From Phylloscopus collybita (lineage: Eukaryota; Chordata; Aves; Passeriformes; Phylloscopidae): a DNA stretch of 64,000 bases. Position 1 is the first letter of the stretch. Every line of letters starts with the position of its first letter. Below, one piece after another: positions 18,901 through 30,792 of this stretch. Location: contig JAJNNQ010000031.1 of NCBI GenBank assembly GCA_027886175.1, positions 1,650,501-1,714,500 of the forward strand, read 5' to 3'. The position numbers and the translations under genes are program-made. The notes under the pieces were generated by a model. That model was not told the DNA's origin, did not search any database, and was given only the letters and a program-made list of their open reading frames with translations.

Positions 18901-21900
18901 TTTGCAGGTCCCATTTTTCCTCTTCCAGACACTTCCTTTTCTCCCATTCTCAGCTCTCCTTGCACTGGCCCAGGGTAACTGGGATTGCCTTTCAGAGCAC
19001 TGCACCATCCCTTTATCTCCTTGGCTCTCTGTATCCTCTTCAGGAAACATTCCAGCACCATTACAAGTCTCAAATTGCTGTCACTGTAACTAAAAGCTCT
19101 GCTGGAACTTCAAAAAGGTTCATACCAAATGAAAAGCTATATCAAGATGATCAGAAGAAAAAATAATTAAGTTCTTTTGAACACAGATGGTTTGCCTTGG
19201 AGCTGCTGTTCATTTTTTTTTTTTTTTTGCCTGTTACAATAGAGTTTAACTAGGCTGAGCTTCAGGAGAATCCAGAGCACACATTTGGTTGTTTGATGTG
19301 GAAGTGGTGCTCTCAGTGACAAAGTCAGACTCAGTTATCTCTAAACAATGTATTTGAAATATTTAATGGCTGCATTTGTCTCCAAAAAGTTGCATATTGC
19401 TGAGGGGAGAAGAGGATGAATTTAGGACATAAAGCAATGTGAAGAAAATCTGTTTTTAGTGGCCTGGGATGGAGTGGGTGAAGTGCTTCTGGTGGAGCTG
19501 GAGGATGAGCTGTTGTTCTTCTGAAACCTTGGAAATCCTGTGGCTTAACCACATTCTTGAAACAAAACAACTGCCGTGTCCCATGTGAGCCAAAACGGGC
19601 CTGGAGAAACAAGAGCTGAGTGCTCCCGAAAGCTTCTGAAGCAAAAATTCTCTCAGCTCCACGATTTAATTAATTATAACACATCTTGCTGACGAGTGCT
19701 CTCTCAGCTCTCTAATTTGATGATGACACAGTTCACCGAGCCCTTTTTATTGCTGTTTTTTATTTACGTTTCCGCGCCTTCCACCATCAAACCTGGCCGC
19801 CCGGGGAGACTTTGAGCGGGGAGCACCCTTGGGTGCAGTCCCATGGGTGCCCCTGGGGTGACTGCCCTGTCCCCCTGTGCAGCTCCATGAACGAGGTGGT
19901 GCACACCTCTCCCACCATCGGCAGCAACGTGGAGGAGATCGTGGTGAACAACACGCGCTTCCTGATGTGGGACATCGGCGGCCAGGAGTCCCTGCGCTCC
20001 TCCTGGAACACCTACTACACCAACACCGAGGTCAGGGGCCTGGGGGGGCCACCTGGGGCTGCTTTTGGGGCCTCTGGTCGTGGTTTGGGGCTGGCCTGGG
20101 TGACTCTCACTTCATCTGGGTGTTGAAGATCCCCCCCTTGATGTCTCCGTGGTCGCTCCGTCTGCAGCGGCTCCTCCAAAACTTCCCTGACAGCCCAAAG
20201 GTTTTCCTCCAAAACCTTGGCAGCTCTGTCTCACAAGCTCCTGTCATCACCAGCTTCAACTCCTCCAAGAGTTTTCAGAACTCTGTGGAGCTGCAGCTGC
20301 AGTACACACACATATGTATATAAAATATATATATATAAAAATACATATATGTATATAAATGTTACCAAGCACACAACCTCATAAAAATAATGCTTTAAAT
20401 CAGGGCTTCCTATGTGTTATCAAATACAAATTCAATACAATTATTTATATTATATAAATAACGTTTTGTATGGTTCAGTACAATTGTCATAATTATTACC
20501 CACCAGCTTAAACACCCCCAAGAGTTTTCAGAACTCTTTAGAGGTGCAGCTGCAGTACACACACATATGTATATAAAAATACATATTTATTTTAAAAATA
20601 TATATGTATATAAATTTTACCAAGCACACAACTTCAGGAAAATAATGCTTTAAATCAGGGTTTCCTATGTGTTATCAAATACAAATTCAATACAATTATT
20701 TATATTATATAAATAACATTTTGTGTGGTTCAGTACAATTGTCATAATTATTACCCACCAGCTTAAACACCCCCAAGAGTTTTCAGAACTCTTTAGAGGT
20801 GCAGCTGCAGTACACACACATATGTATATAAAAATACATATTTATTTTAAAAATATATATGTATATAAATGTTACCAAGCACACAACTTCATAAAAATAA
20901 TGCTTTAAAGCAAGATTTCCTATGTGTTATCAAATGCAATTTCAATACAGTTATTTATGTTATATAAATAATGTTTTGTATGGTTCAGTACAATTGTCAT
21001 AATTATTACTCACCAGCTTCCACACCCCCAAGAGTTTTCAGAACTCTTTGGAGCTGCAGCTGCAGTGCACACACACATATATGTATATAAAAATATATAT
21101 ATAAAAATACATATATGTATATAAACTTTACCAAGCACACAACTTCATAAAAATAATGCTTTAAATCAGGATTTCCTATGTGTTATTTCAATACAATTAT
21201 TTATATTATATAAATAACTTTTGGTATGGTTAAATACAATTGTCATAATTATTACCCACCAGCTTAAACACCCCCAAGAGTTTTCAGAACTCTTTAGAGG
21301 TGCAGCTGCAGTACACACACATATGTATATAAAAATAGATATGTTTATAAAACTACATATATATATATACAAATTTTATCAAGCACATAACTTCATAAAA
21401 ATAATGCTTTAAAGCAAGGTTTCCTATGTGTTATCAAATAGAATTTCAATACAATTATTTATATTATATAAATAACATTTCATATAGTTAAATACAATTG
21501 TCACAATAATTACCTTTGTTCTCCAGTTCATCCCAATGAGGTGCTGTGATTCCTTAAAGTTCATTTCCAGCCTGAATGAAGCTGGGAGTTTGTTCTTGGA
21601 GTTTGGAGCTTCAGGACCTTTTTTAATCCTGTGCAAATACCTATTTGCATGTTAGTTCCTAAGCTAGACAAAGAAAGCTGATGTTTTAAAGGCTGCAACA
21701 AATTATTTAAAGGATCTGCGTGCTGCCTCAGTTACACCAAGCCAAGACCAAAACCAGATCTGGCATTACTGAGAATTTTATTGCTTTCAATATGAATTTT
21801 TCACTGCAGAATGGAGAACAGAAAGTGAAAGTTGTGTCAGAGCTGCCTTTGTCCCCAAAGCCCAGCAGAGAATAACCCCAGGCCTGTGGGATTCCTGGGG

Positions 21901-24900
21901 CTGGAGGGAGCCTTTGGCAGCAGGGATGGTGTCTGATAATCCACCTGGATAAATGGGGTGGGAACACAAGAGTTTCTCTGCCTAATAATTCTCTCTTTTT
22001 TGCAGTTTGTGATAGTAGTGGTGGACAGCACAGACAGAGAGAGAATTTCTGTGACGAAAGAAGAGCTGTATAAAATGTTAGCACACGAGGTGAGTGCACC
22101 CTGAATCCTTAATCTTTTTATTTGAATCTTTATTTGAGTTATCTGGCTGATACATGCCAAGGGAAGCAGATTTACACCCTGAACTGCCTTGTCTTCTGTG
22201 AAACTCCCACTAAAGCTGTTAATTAATACTGAATTACAGAAGTAGCCTGTCAGAGTGCTCCAGTGAAAGAGCAGTTGGGACCTGTCAGAGACCTCTGTGG
22301 CTTTTATACATCAATCCATTTTAACATCTGAATTAGAGCCTTTAAAACCCCACGGTTTCCTGCAGTAATTTAATGATTATTTTTGATGTCTCCTTGGTTG
22401 CCTGAGGTTTTACAACCTTCCCAATGTGTGTTAGAGCACCCAGCTGTAAAACTGAAGGAGCTTCAGCCCGTGGCTGTGGCAGCCACTGCTCTGTGGGTGT
22501 TTGGAATTCCAGAGTGGAAATTGCTAAACTGTCAAGATCTTCCTTAAACCTGAGCCCTGGGTCAGGTCCAAACCTGAGCTGGGCTGATAGAAAAGCCAAG
22601 CAGCACCTATGGCATGACCTGAATGCAAACTGCATCAGGGTGTGTGAGCTGACACCAGGCTTCCAAATTGAAGTGTCAGAATTTAAAAAAAAATAAAAAA
22701 AAAAAAGTGCATAAAATGATGGCACGATAGCCTAAAATATGAGATCTATATTTAACCTCCAGCCACAGTCTGGGGAGCCTGCAGGAAGGGCACAGCCTGC
22801 CTCTGGATTGCCTTTGAGGAAAAACAAGGGCTTTGCATAGGATCTTTCAATTTTTAAATTTTTCTGGTTTTGTTTTGTGGGGGTTTTTTTTGTTTTGTTT
22901 TGGTTTTTTTGGGGTTTTTTTTGTGGGTTTTTTTGGGGTTTTTTGGTGGTTTTTTTGTGGGTTTTTGGGGGTTTTTTTTGGGTTTTTTTGTTGGTTTTTT
23001 TTTGTTGGTTTTTTGTTTTTGGGGGGGGGTTTTTTTGGTTGTTTTTTTAAAATTTTTGATGTCTAATTTAAATGATATTTACTAAAGTAAATTCTAATCG
23101 AGCAGGTCAGGCTGGGGAGTGTTCAGTGTGGCACGGAGGGATTCGGTGCTGCTGTCCAGGGTTAGGATTTCAGAGCTGGACTCTTCAGGCTGTTGCAAAA
23201 AAAACCTGCATCTTCTGTTTCCTAATCTCTAAAGGAGGATGAAGTTGTTAAGGAGCTGATTTTGCCGCAGGGCAAGGCTGGAATTCCAGCAGAATGGAGG
23301 CGATTTGGGAGCACCTCGCAGTGAATGTGCCCTTTGTTGGCCGGCAGGATGTTCCCAGGCTCCCTCCCCAGACGTGGCTGTGACGTCGGGAGAGAGCAGC
23401 AATGAAAGTCAAATATTGATTTAAATTGGCTTTGCTTTGCTCCTTGAAAATCTTTTCTTTCTCCTGACCGGTTCCTGTGGAGTTGCTGTGAAGGCAAAAT
23501 TTGAGTTGTGCAGCTCAGCTCCAGCTAGTTTTCTGGAGCAATTGATGGTTTGGGAATTAATTTTGCTGCTTGTAAACAGGAGGTGTCTGGTGGGCAGCTC
23601 AGTGCCTGAGCTGGGAACACCTTTTTGACTTCCAAGGGAAAGATTTTCAATGATGCACCCCTGCCCTGATGTAATCCCAAACAATTTGAGGTAAAACAAG
23701 CTCATCCCTGGAGTCCCCAGATTGTCAGTGTGGGGCACACAGGGCTCTGATCCTCGTGGAGAACAGCAAAACGTCATCCCGAGTGTTTTACTCCTCATCC
23801 ATGGCAAGAATTGGCTGTGGGGTGAGCTGGATCAGAGCATTTCCTGCAGTTCCTGTCAGCAGAACATTGTCCTGAGTGTTTTACTCCTCATCCATGGCAA
23901 GAATTGGCTGTGGGGTGAGCTGGATCAGAGCATTTCCTGCAGTTCCTGTCAGCCTGCAGCACTTTGTTCTGTTCAAAGGATTGTTGGCTGGGGCTCTGGC
24001 TTCCCTGCTCTGGTGTCCCATCCTTTGCCTCCAAGGGCTGCTCTGTGGTTACCTCCTCTCCTTTCTCCCCAGGACTTGAAGAAAGCAGGATTGCTGATCT
24101 TTGCTAACAAGCAGGATGTGAAGGAGTGCATGACAGTAGCTGAGATCTCCCAGTTCCTGAAGCTGACTTCAATTAAGGATCACCAGTGGCACATTCAGGC
24201 CTGCTGTGCTCTCACTGGAGAGGGGTAAGAGGGATTTGTTGTCCACAGGAGGGGAAAAGCTGGAATTACTCTGGGGTTGTATTGTGGCATTTGGGTTTAA
24301 CACACTTTCCTCCCCTGCCCATAAGAGTGACAGAATCCCAGAATGGTTTGGAAAGGGTCTTAAAATCATCCCATCCCAGCCCTGCCACAGGCAGAGACAC
24401 CTTCCACTGTCCCAGGCTGCTCCAAGCCCTGTCCAGCCTGGCCTTGGACACTGCCAGGGATCCAGGGGCAGCCACAGCTGCTCTGGGCACCCTGTGCTAG
24501 AGAAGCTTCATAATCTTGATACTTAGAAGATTTTTGGGCTCAGAACACCAACTTTACATCAAACCCACAGTGTCACCTCACAGAGATAAGACTTGATCCC
24601 ATTTGGGCTTAACGAGGGTAGGGTGAGGTGGGGGCAAACTAGAATCTGGTTTATTAAGGATAATCCTAATTAGAGAGAACTTCATGTCTTGAAGAGCTGG
24701 GGTCTGAATTCTCTCACCGTAGAGGAGATGATAAGAAATGATTTCGTTTCCAGAAATGCTTTAGAGCTCTTGGGAAGACTTTCACTTGATGCTGTGGAGT
24801 TCCCTTTGGAGTTATCCAAAGGAGGAGTTCCTGCATTCCCTGACTGTTCTCTCTTGTGTTCCCAGGCTGTGCCAAGGACTGGAGTGGATGATGTCCCGCC

Positions 24901-24914
24901 TGAAGATCAGATGA
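15932..24914 (+). CDS. ARL5A: ADP-ribosylation-factor-like GTPase 5A, complete coding region
   Basis: Six exons (15932-15977, 17686-17746, 19883-20030, 22006-22089, 24073-24224, 24866-24914) join to 179 residues, the usual ARL5A length. The protein starts MGILFTRIW: Gly2 is the N-myristoylation site and the amphipathic N-terminal helix follows. G-motifs are in order: P-loop GLDNAGKT (23-30), switch I Thr in SPTIGS (about 47), WDIGGQE (65-71), NKQD (125-128) and ACCALTGE (156-163). Known family role: a Golgi/trans-Golgi Arf-like GTPase that recruits the GARP tether for endosome-to-Golgi transport. The start codon has A at -3 and G at +4. All junctions are GT/AG and no disruption is seen. The paralogue ARL5B is less likely given the neighbours CACNB4 and NEB and the C-terminus SRLKIR. 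Confidence 0.98.
15978..17685 (+). other. ARL5A: ARL5A intron 1
   Basis: 1.7 kb. The start is still CpG-rich. A CR1 fragment lies at about 16250-16382 (+). The remainder holds nothing recognisable. Confidence 0.85.
16250..16382 (+). mobile_element. CR1 LINE 3' fragment
   Basis: tcccaggccaggttggacat ... cttccaacccaaaccattct gggattctggg, in ARL5A intron 1. Confidence 0.85.
17686..17746 (+). CDS. ARL5A: ARL5A coding exon 2 (P-loop)
   Basis: Begins by completing Glu16 (ttgcag/AG) and ends within the codon for Phe36 (TT/gtaagt). It contains the nucleotide-binding P-loop GLDNAGKT. Confidence 0.97.
17747..19882 (+). other. ARL5A: ARL5A intron 2
   Basis: 2.1 kb of apparently unique sequence with a T-run near 19212-19229. 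I see no repeat family or exon in it. Confidence 0.8.
19883..20030 (+). CDS. ARL5A: ARL5A coding exon 3 (switch I and II)
   Basis: 148 bases. Completes Phe36 and runs to Glu85, with [15 protein letters not shown] (switch I/interswitch) and [13 protein letters not shown] (switch II). It is much more GC-rich at third codon positions than exons 4 and 5. The donor is gtcagg. Confidence 0.97.
20031..22005 (+). other. ARL5A: ARL5A intron 3
   Basis: Mostly occupied by the A/T-rich tandem array 20234-21515. The rest is unremarkable up to a good polypyrimidine tract and acceptor. Confidence 0.85.
20234..21515. repeat. Five-copy, about 253-bp A/T-rich tandem array
   Basis: The landmark aagagttttcagaactct recurs at 20267, 20520, 20775, 21030 and 21276 (spacings 253, 255, 255, 246). 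Each unit carries gcagctgcagtacacacaca, a (TA)n-rich block and acaattgtcataattatta. Confidence 0.95.
22006..22089 (+). CDS. ARL5A: ARL5A coding exon 4
   Basis: 28 codons, phase 0, [14 protein letters not shown] to YKMLAHE: the beta-5 strand and following helix of the G domain. Acceptor tttttttgcag, donor gtgagt. Confidence 0.97.
22862..23058. repeat. G/T-only low-complexity tract
   Basis: Nearly 200 bases of runs of T broken by runs of 2-9 G, with almost no A or C. Confidence 0.95.
23781..23953. repeat. 93-bp-period tandem duplication
   Basis: 23781-23860 and 23874-23953 appear identical (gagtgttttactcctcatcc ... gcagttcctgtcagc), separated by 13 bases. Confidence 0.95.
24073..24224 (+). 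CDS. ARL5A: ARL5A coding exon 5 (NKQD)
   Basis: Starts [15 protein letters not shown] and ends in the Gly164 codon (GG/gtaaga). It carries the guanine-specificity motif NKQD and the CCAL motif. Confidence 0.97.
24225..24865 (+). other. ARL5A: ARL5A intron 5
   Basis: 641 bases. About 175 of them are a minus-strand CR1 3' fragment. Otherwise unremarkable. Confidence 0.85.
24328..24503 (-). mobile_element. CR1 LINE 3' fragment
   Basis: gacagaatcccagaatggtt through ctgctctgggcaccctgtgc, in ARL5A intron 5. Confidence 0.85.
24866..24914 (+). CDS. ARL5A: ARL5A coding exon 6 with stop
   Basis: Completes Gly164 and encodes [15 protein letters not shown] followed by TGA at 24912-24914. Acceptor ttcccag. 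Confidence 0.97.
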
Positions 24915-25025
24915 TTTTTAATGACCTCTTTGCACAGACATTGCTGCAGCAGAGCTGTTCCAGTGGCAGATCGGTGGGGTGGATGTATTTATACTGAACT
25001 GATGGCAACTGTATTTTCTACATAG

Positions 25026-25026
<1 letters not shown>

Positions 25027-25065
<39 letters not shown>
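25027..25065. repeat. (CA)n microsatellite
   Basis: About nineteen dinucleotide units, some 115 bases after the ARL5A stop codon. Confidence 0.95.
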
Positions 25066-25068
<3 letters not shown>

Positions 25069-27511
25069 CAGGAACTGGGAGCAGGCACAAGAGCAAAGGA
25101 GCACTCGGGGCTCCAGTTTGGTTCGGGTTCCTCGGAGGTTCAGAGCTGTGACCAACCTTCTTTTCAAGCTGCCCCTCGGAACAGTCCAGCCTTGGGCGTG
25201 GGGAGGATGAAGGGAGAGAGGAAGGAGCTTTTAATTTAGAGTTTTATTAGCCCATTGTAGCCCTCTCTTAGTGGAAGTTGGTGGCTTCATTATTCCAGTG
25301 AAATCAGCCAGCCGATCACCGGCGTACGTATCGACTCTCCAGTATTCCTAAGGCTGCCGATGTTACAAATGCAAAAACCCTTCTCCTGTATGTGTACTGT
25401 ACATATTTGTGTATATTGATACCTCAGTCCTAGGTTCATTGCAATCTGCTCCAGACCAGTGTAAAGCTGAATCAGTATGTTGGCAGTAGTGCTCATCTGT
25501 GCCACGGCCACGTGCCCGTGTCACCGGGCCCGTCCCTCTGTGTCCCTACGGCTGTAACCTCAATCACACCTGGGCTCTCCACAAACCTGATAAACAAAAC
25601 TCTCTCTTCAGCCCATTGCTTGTTTTTTCCACGTGATTTTTTTTCATTAGGGAGGAGGCTGGAATTGATTGAGGCACACGGATCGAGCTTCCAATTCCAG
25701 GGTTGGCAAAGAGAACGGATTTGCCAAAGGGTTCCGAACGAAACGGATTTGCCTTTTATTGTGGTCATCATTGGATTGGGTGATGCTGCAGGTCCTGCCC
25801 ACTGCTCTCCTTCTCTGCTCTGCTGGTTGATTCAGGTCTGGCAGAAGTACCTTTAGCTGTCAAAAAGGGAAAAGTAGCTTTTTTTTTTTTTTCTTAACCA
25901 AAGAAGAGGCACAAAAACACGTTTGAAAGTGTCACTGGAATCGTACACGTGAGACTCTAATGAAGCATTTTCCAAGGAAAATCTCTCTTTGCCACATAAA
26001 ATGTGCAGATATTAAAATGTGCAGATGTATCAGGATGCAGTGGAGGGGACTGGATGGGGACAAAGCAGATGACACTACTTGAAAAGCTCCTGGTGACCCA
26101 CACAAGTTCCAGGACAGAACTCCTTGGAAGCAGAACTCCCTTGCATGGTCCCCAAGCAGGGTGGGAACACCAGGATCACCTTTCCCTGCTGTAGCACCTG
26201 CTGGGGTGGCTGTCCCAGGCAGAAGGGGTCAGAATTCCCACTTCAGAGCACCCAGGCAGTTGGGAAGGCAGTGGGATGGTTGGAGATGTCAGGCTCTTCT
26301 GTGGGAGAGGCATTGGGAGTTCAGCAAAATGAAACGAAACCATTTAAAATGTTTTTCCCTTTCTCAGCCCCCATGTCTGGTAAGGATGGAAAAGGCATTT
26401 TAAAGACATTTTAAAGCTGAGTTTGAACTTTTTAAGGTGCTTCTCTTTGGTTCTGGGATAATCTGGTCAGCTCCTGCCTTCCTGCCCACCTGCCTCCCTG
26501 GGAGCAGGGGAATCCTGGGGAAACGGAGGGGAGGCAATCTCAAAGTCTGTATTTAACAAAGGCAGGTAAAGAATTTAACTTTTTAATCTATTTTTGGTAT
26601 CTCCAACGCTCCCTGGCTGGGGGGGTTCTGCTGTCTTTGTTAAACATTAAGGTGTACATGCATCTCTCTCTAGTGCATGCACATAGATCTTGGTATTTAA
26701 CTGGTGTATTGCAAAATGTATCAATGTTTGAAGAATTAACAATTTAATGCAAAGACTCTCTCAGTTTCTCTGACAGTATCTACAAGCAACGAGCTCTGTG
26801 CACACTTGCATATGAAATGGAATTGTACATTTTCTAGTCTAAGAAAAGAAAAAAAAAAAAAAAAAAGAAAAAGCAGACTTGCTTCTAAACCCAAGTGTTT
26901 GGTTTTTGAGTCTTATGTCTTCCCCTGGGCTGAATCCACACAGGTTGGGTGAGCTGGGGGTTGGTAAGAGAAGGAGTTGTTGCTGTTGGTGGTGGAGCAG
27001 TGTTGGGATTTCTGCTGCCTGGTTGTGCATTTGTAGGAACTCTTCTGTCAGGTGCTGCAGGTGTGCTGGTGGCTGCAGGTGTGGGTCCTGTTGCAAGCAG
27101 ATACTCAGTGTTTACACATCACTTCAGTTGGTTTTACTCTTTCCTCCCCGTGCCACTTCCCCTGGCTGTGGCCTCTGAGGTTCAACTTGTCTTGGTTTCC
27201 CCAGGGACCACAGAGCCCAGCAGGGCTGGGAGTGGCTGCACTCCTCAGGACTGGCTGCCAAAGGGTTTTCTGTGCCCTGAGGGGTTTATAATGCAAACAT
27301 TTAATTGTTTTCTGTGTGTTGGTCAGTGACTGCAAACATGTCACGGCTCACTGTGAGCTTTCTGTGTATTTTGCATTTGTGAGGGCAAATGTAGCCAGGA
27401 TTCAGTGGTGGCTGATGTTTCCTGACAAACTGTGGTGTTCTCCAGGGCTTTTGGGGTTTAAATGCTGATTTTCAGTCTGTGGGCATGGTGGAGTTTGTCA
27501 GCAGAGGTGAC

Positions 27512-27745
27512 AATTCCAGGCTCACCTGGAATGGTTGCTGGGATCAATTCCAGACTCATTAATTCCAGACTCACCTGGAATGGTTGCTGGGATCAATTCC
27601 AGGCTCTGTGTTTAATTCCAGACTCACCTGGAATGGTTGCTGGGATCAATTCCAGGCTCTGTGTTTAATTCCAGACTCACCTGGAATGGTTGCTGGGATC
27701 AATTCCAGGCTCTGTGATCAATTCCAGACTCTCACCTGGAATATT
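27512..27745. repeat. 53-bp minisatellite
   Basis: aattccagactcacctggaa begins at 27561, 27614, 27667 and 27720, with a partial unit before; each is followed by tggttgctgggatcaattcc. Confidence 0.93.
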
Positions 27746-30685
27746 TGCTGTGATGATGCTTTGAAGTGCAGGTGTGTGAAATTGAAAATGGTTTAAATTT
27801 AGTCCCTGAGAAGAGCAGCCAAACTTTTGATCTCTAGAGCCCTTTGTGTTTTGTGTAAGTGCTCCTTGTTGACAGCTTTTTTTTCTTTCCCCTCTAGGGG
27901 AATTCCTATTTTTTTCTCCCAGCTCTGTCCATGGAAAAGCCAGGGAACTTTGCATCAGTGTTGCTGCCACTGGGGGATTGTTGGGCAGGGATTGTCTTAC
28001 CCTGAGCCATGACCTTGGGGTGAGATGCTGTTGTTTCACCCTCGGGGTTCTGCTGCCTTGGCTTCCAGCTGAAGCTCAAGCTTTGCCTTTGTTCTCCTTT
28101 AAACTCATTCTTAGGAAAAGGGAGGGGCCTTAAAATGGTTATTGAGGTAATGCTGCAAAATGGCATTTTAGTAGCAAAAAAAAAAAAAAAAGGTCATATT
28201 TCAATAATCTGATGCTTCAAATGTTTCGGTTTAGAAGATCATCAGTTTGGTAAATCATCTCTGGAATATGCTGCTTCTGGCACCTGGGAATTATACTGGG
28301 CTTTGGTTGTGAGGAGAGGTGGAAAATAAACCTGGGGAATGTGAACAGCTTCATTTTTTAATAATTTTTTTTTTCTTTTTGGGAGGCTGAGTAGCTGCTC
28401 TGCTGAGCATTGTGTTGGTGTGTGAATGGTAAATGCACCTGACGAGCACTTTCCACGTCTCTGCAGCTCAAGTGCCTAAAACTAATTCCATAATCAGCTT
28501 TATTTCCTATGCTGCCATTCCCACTCCCTTCAAATAGAGATGGATATCTATAAAAGTCTCCCAGGGTGTGGAAATGAGTGGTGTTTCCCCTCCCTCCACC
28601 CAAGTTTTAACAGGATTTGTGATAAATTCCTTACAGTTCTATCCCTGCCATTCCAAGCACTTTTCCATTTTTCAGGCATCGCTGAGTTTGTTTTGGGACA
28701 GGAAATGGTGACTCTGTCCTTGTGTCAGGGTGGTTGGCTGCAATTCCTGTCAAGGGACTGCTTAAATAATCCAGGAATTCTCGGCCTTGGAAAGCTCCTG
28801 GTGGCAGCGATTCCTTCCTCTGCTGGCTGCTGGAATGCGGAGTTTGTCACTGACAGATTAATTAGGGCTGGGAGGTCGTTTTCAGCTAATTGAGATGGAT
28901 GTGCTGAGCAGCCCTGGGCAGGGCAGGGGTGGCACTGAGGAAGGAAAATGTCCTGGCACTCGTGTGATGATCCAGAGGTGCCCTGGTTATAAATCCAGAT
29001 GTGACTTGAATATATCGTTGTCGTGAATACATTAAATGGCCAGAAATGAATTATAAGGGGCTGCCACTGTATCTTTTTATTTCATGTGTGAGAATCGTGA
29101 GCAGGAATTCTCTCCTTGCCTTAAGAGGGCCTTACCAGTGAACTTTTCTATTGTAGCTTTATCCACATTGGAGTCACTTTACCACCTTGAGCCTTTTAAG
29201 CCAGATTTTGGGTAAGGACAGAGCTGGGCGTGGGTTTTAAGCTTTTCCTATTTGTAAATGTACCAAACTTGGCTGAGACTGGATGAAGCCAAAAAATGCT
29301 GCTTTGCCTGGAAGGCTGAGCATCCTTCCCTGGACATCCTCAGCTCAGCGTTCTCCTTGCCTAACCGGGGAGGGAGCCAAGAAAAAAAAAAAGCTGGGTT
29401 CTGTGAGGAGGTTAAAAAAAAAATCAAACCAGCTGAGTCTGGGGGGAGGTGACCGAGGAATGGGGACACAGCCCCGGTGGATGTTCCGGCATCCTGGGGC
29501 GGTGCTGGGCGGGAGGAGCCGCCCTGAGCCGGGCTCGGCTCTCCGGAGGCTCCGAGCCTGGGCTGCCCTTCCAGCGCTCCCCTGCAATGCTGGGGCATCG
29601 AGCGGCTCTGCCCGGGAGCTGTTCCCGGTGTTTGCAGAGGAACAGCCCGCCTGTGCCCGCAGCCATCCCCGCAGCGGGCTCAGCTTTCCTTTGCTCCCTC
29701 GTACTTCGTATTTTTCTCTCTCTCTCTTTCTCTCTCTCCAGACTCGGTCATCTTCCCGAAAGGAACGCAGCCAGGACGTGGCTAAACTGCAAGAAAATTG
29801 CATTTCACAAATGTATCAAACGATGGCTTCCAATTAATCCCGAGCCTTGGGAGGGCTGGCAGCTCCCAGCTGGAGCACTCCTGTGTCTGCCCTCACGCAT
29901 GGGTATTTAAAGTTATTTGGCCAAAACATTTTATAGAGTTGTTTATAATAGTAAAGGAAAACCAGGATTCTTTTAAGCAGCTTTTTTTTTTTTTTTTTTT
30001 TCCCCCTGGAATTTGATCAGAGCATTCCTTGAATTGTTTCCTCTTTGCTGCTTTCTGTCCTTCAAACTCTGGTTTTCATGCAGCTGAAGGGAACTCCTTA
30101 TTCTGTTCTCTTAATTCTTGTTGAAGTGGAGCAAATACAAATTTGGGCTAGGGAGCTCTGTACCATCATTTTTATGCATTTATAGATGATGTCAATTGCT
30201 AATTCTTTAAAACCTACCAGTATTTATGATTTTAAGTTGAAAACACTTGTCAAGATGTGCCTGTTTGCATTAAACTTTGTGTGGGGGAGTTGCAGTGGAA
30301 GCTTTCAAGGCAATATGTGATTTCTGAGCTGGTTTGGGGGGTGTTAAGGTGTTTTGGGGGTGAAATGTGCTGTTCTCCCCAGCCTGTGATGGGATTTGTT
30401 TGGGGAGGTTGGTTTGGGGTGAGTTTGGTGATAAATCTGTGCTGGTTGGTGTCAAGAACGGGAATTAAAATGAGTGTGAAATGTTGTTTTCCTGTCAGAA
30501 GTGCTGAATCCCAAGGATGTGCCCCTCTCCCATACCCAGGTACCTGTGAGTGCTGCAGGGCTGCAGGAAACTTCTTAAACAGCAAAAGAGATGGAGCCAA
30601 AGCCAACTGGGGATGAAATTCCCAGTTTTGTATTCCTGGGCTGGATGAGGCACTCAGTGCTCGGGTCGGGGTCCAAGGGAGGGTC

Positions 30686-30755
30686 GGGCACAGGTTGGAC
30701 TCGGTGACCTTGGAAGGCTTTTCCAGCCTTGGTGATCCCAGAGTTGTGTGAAGGG
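30686..30755 (+). mobile_element. Old CR1 3' fragment
   Basis: ggttggactcggtgaccttg gaaggcttttccagcc, typical of the end of a diverged CR1. Confidence 0.6.
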
Positions 30756-30792
30756 TGTTCCTGCCCAGCTCTGGGTGGGGATTTGGGGTTCC

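Larger units (their letters stand above)
22090..24072 (+). other. ARL5A: ARL5A intron 4
   Basis: Contains the G/T-only tract 22862-23058 and a near-perfect 93-bp-period tandem duplication at 23781-23953. No exon is seen. Confidence 0.85.

Noticed and set aside
22833..23066. Phe/Gly-rich open frame in ARL5A intron 4
   Set aside because: Translation of the G/T tract only; no coding signal.
25027..25065. CRISPR-like or functional tandem motif
   Set aside because: Plain (CA)n microsatellite; the window is a vertebrate nuclear genome and no CRISPR array or prokaryotic operon is present.
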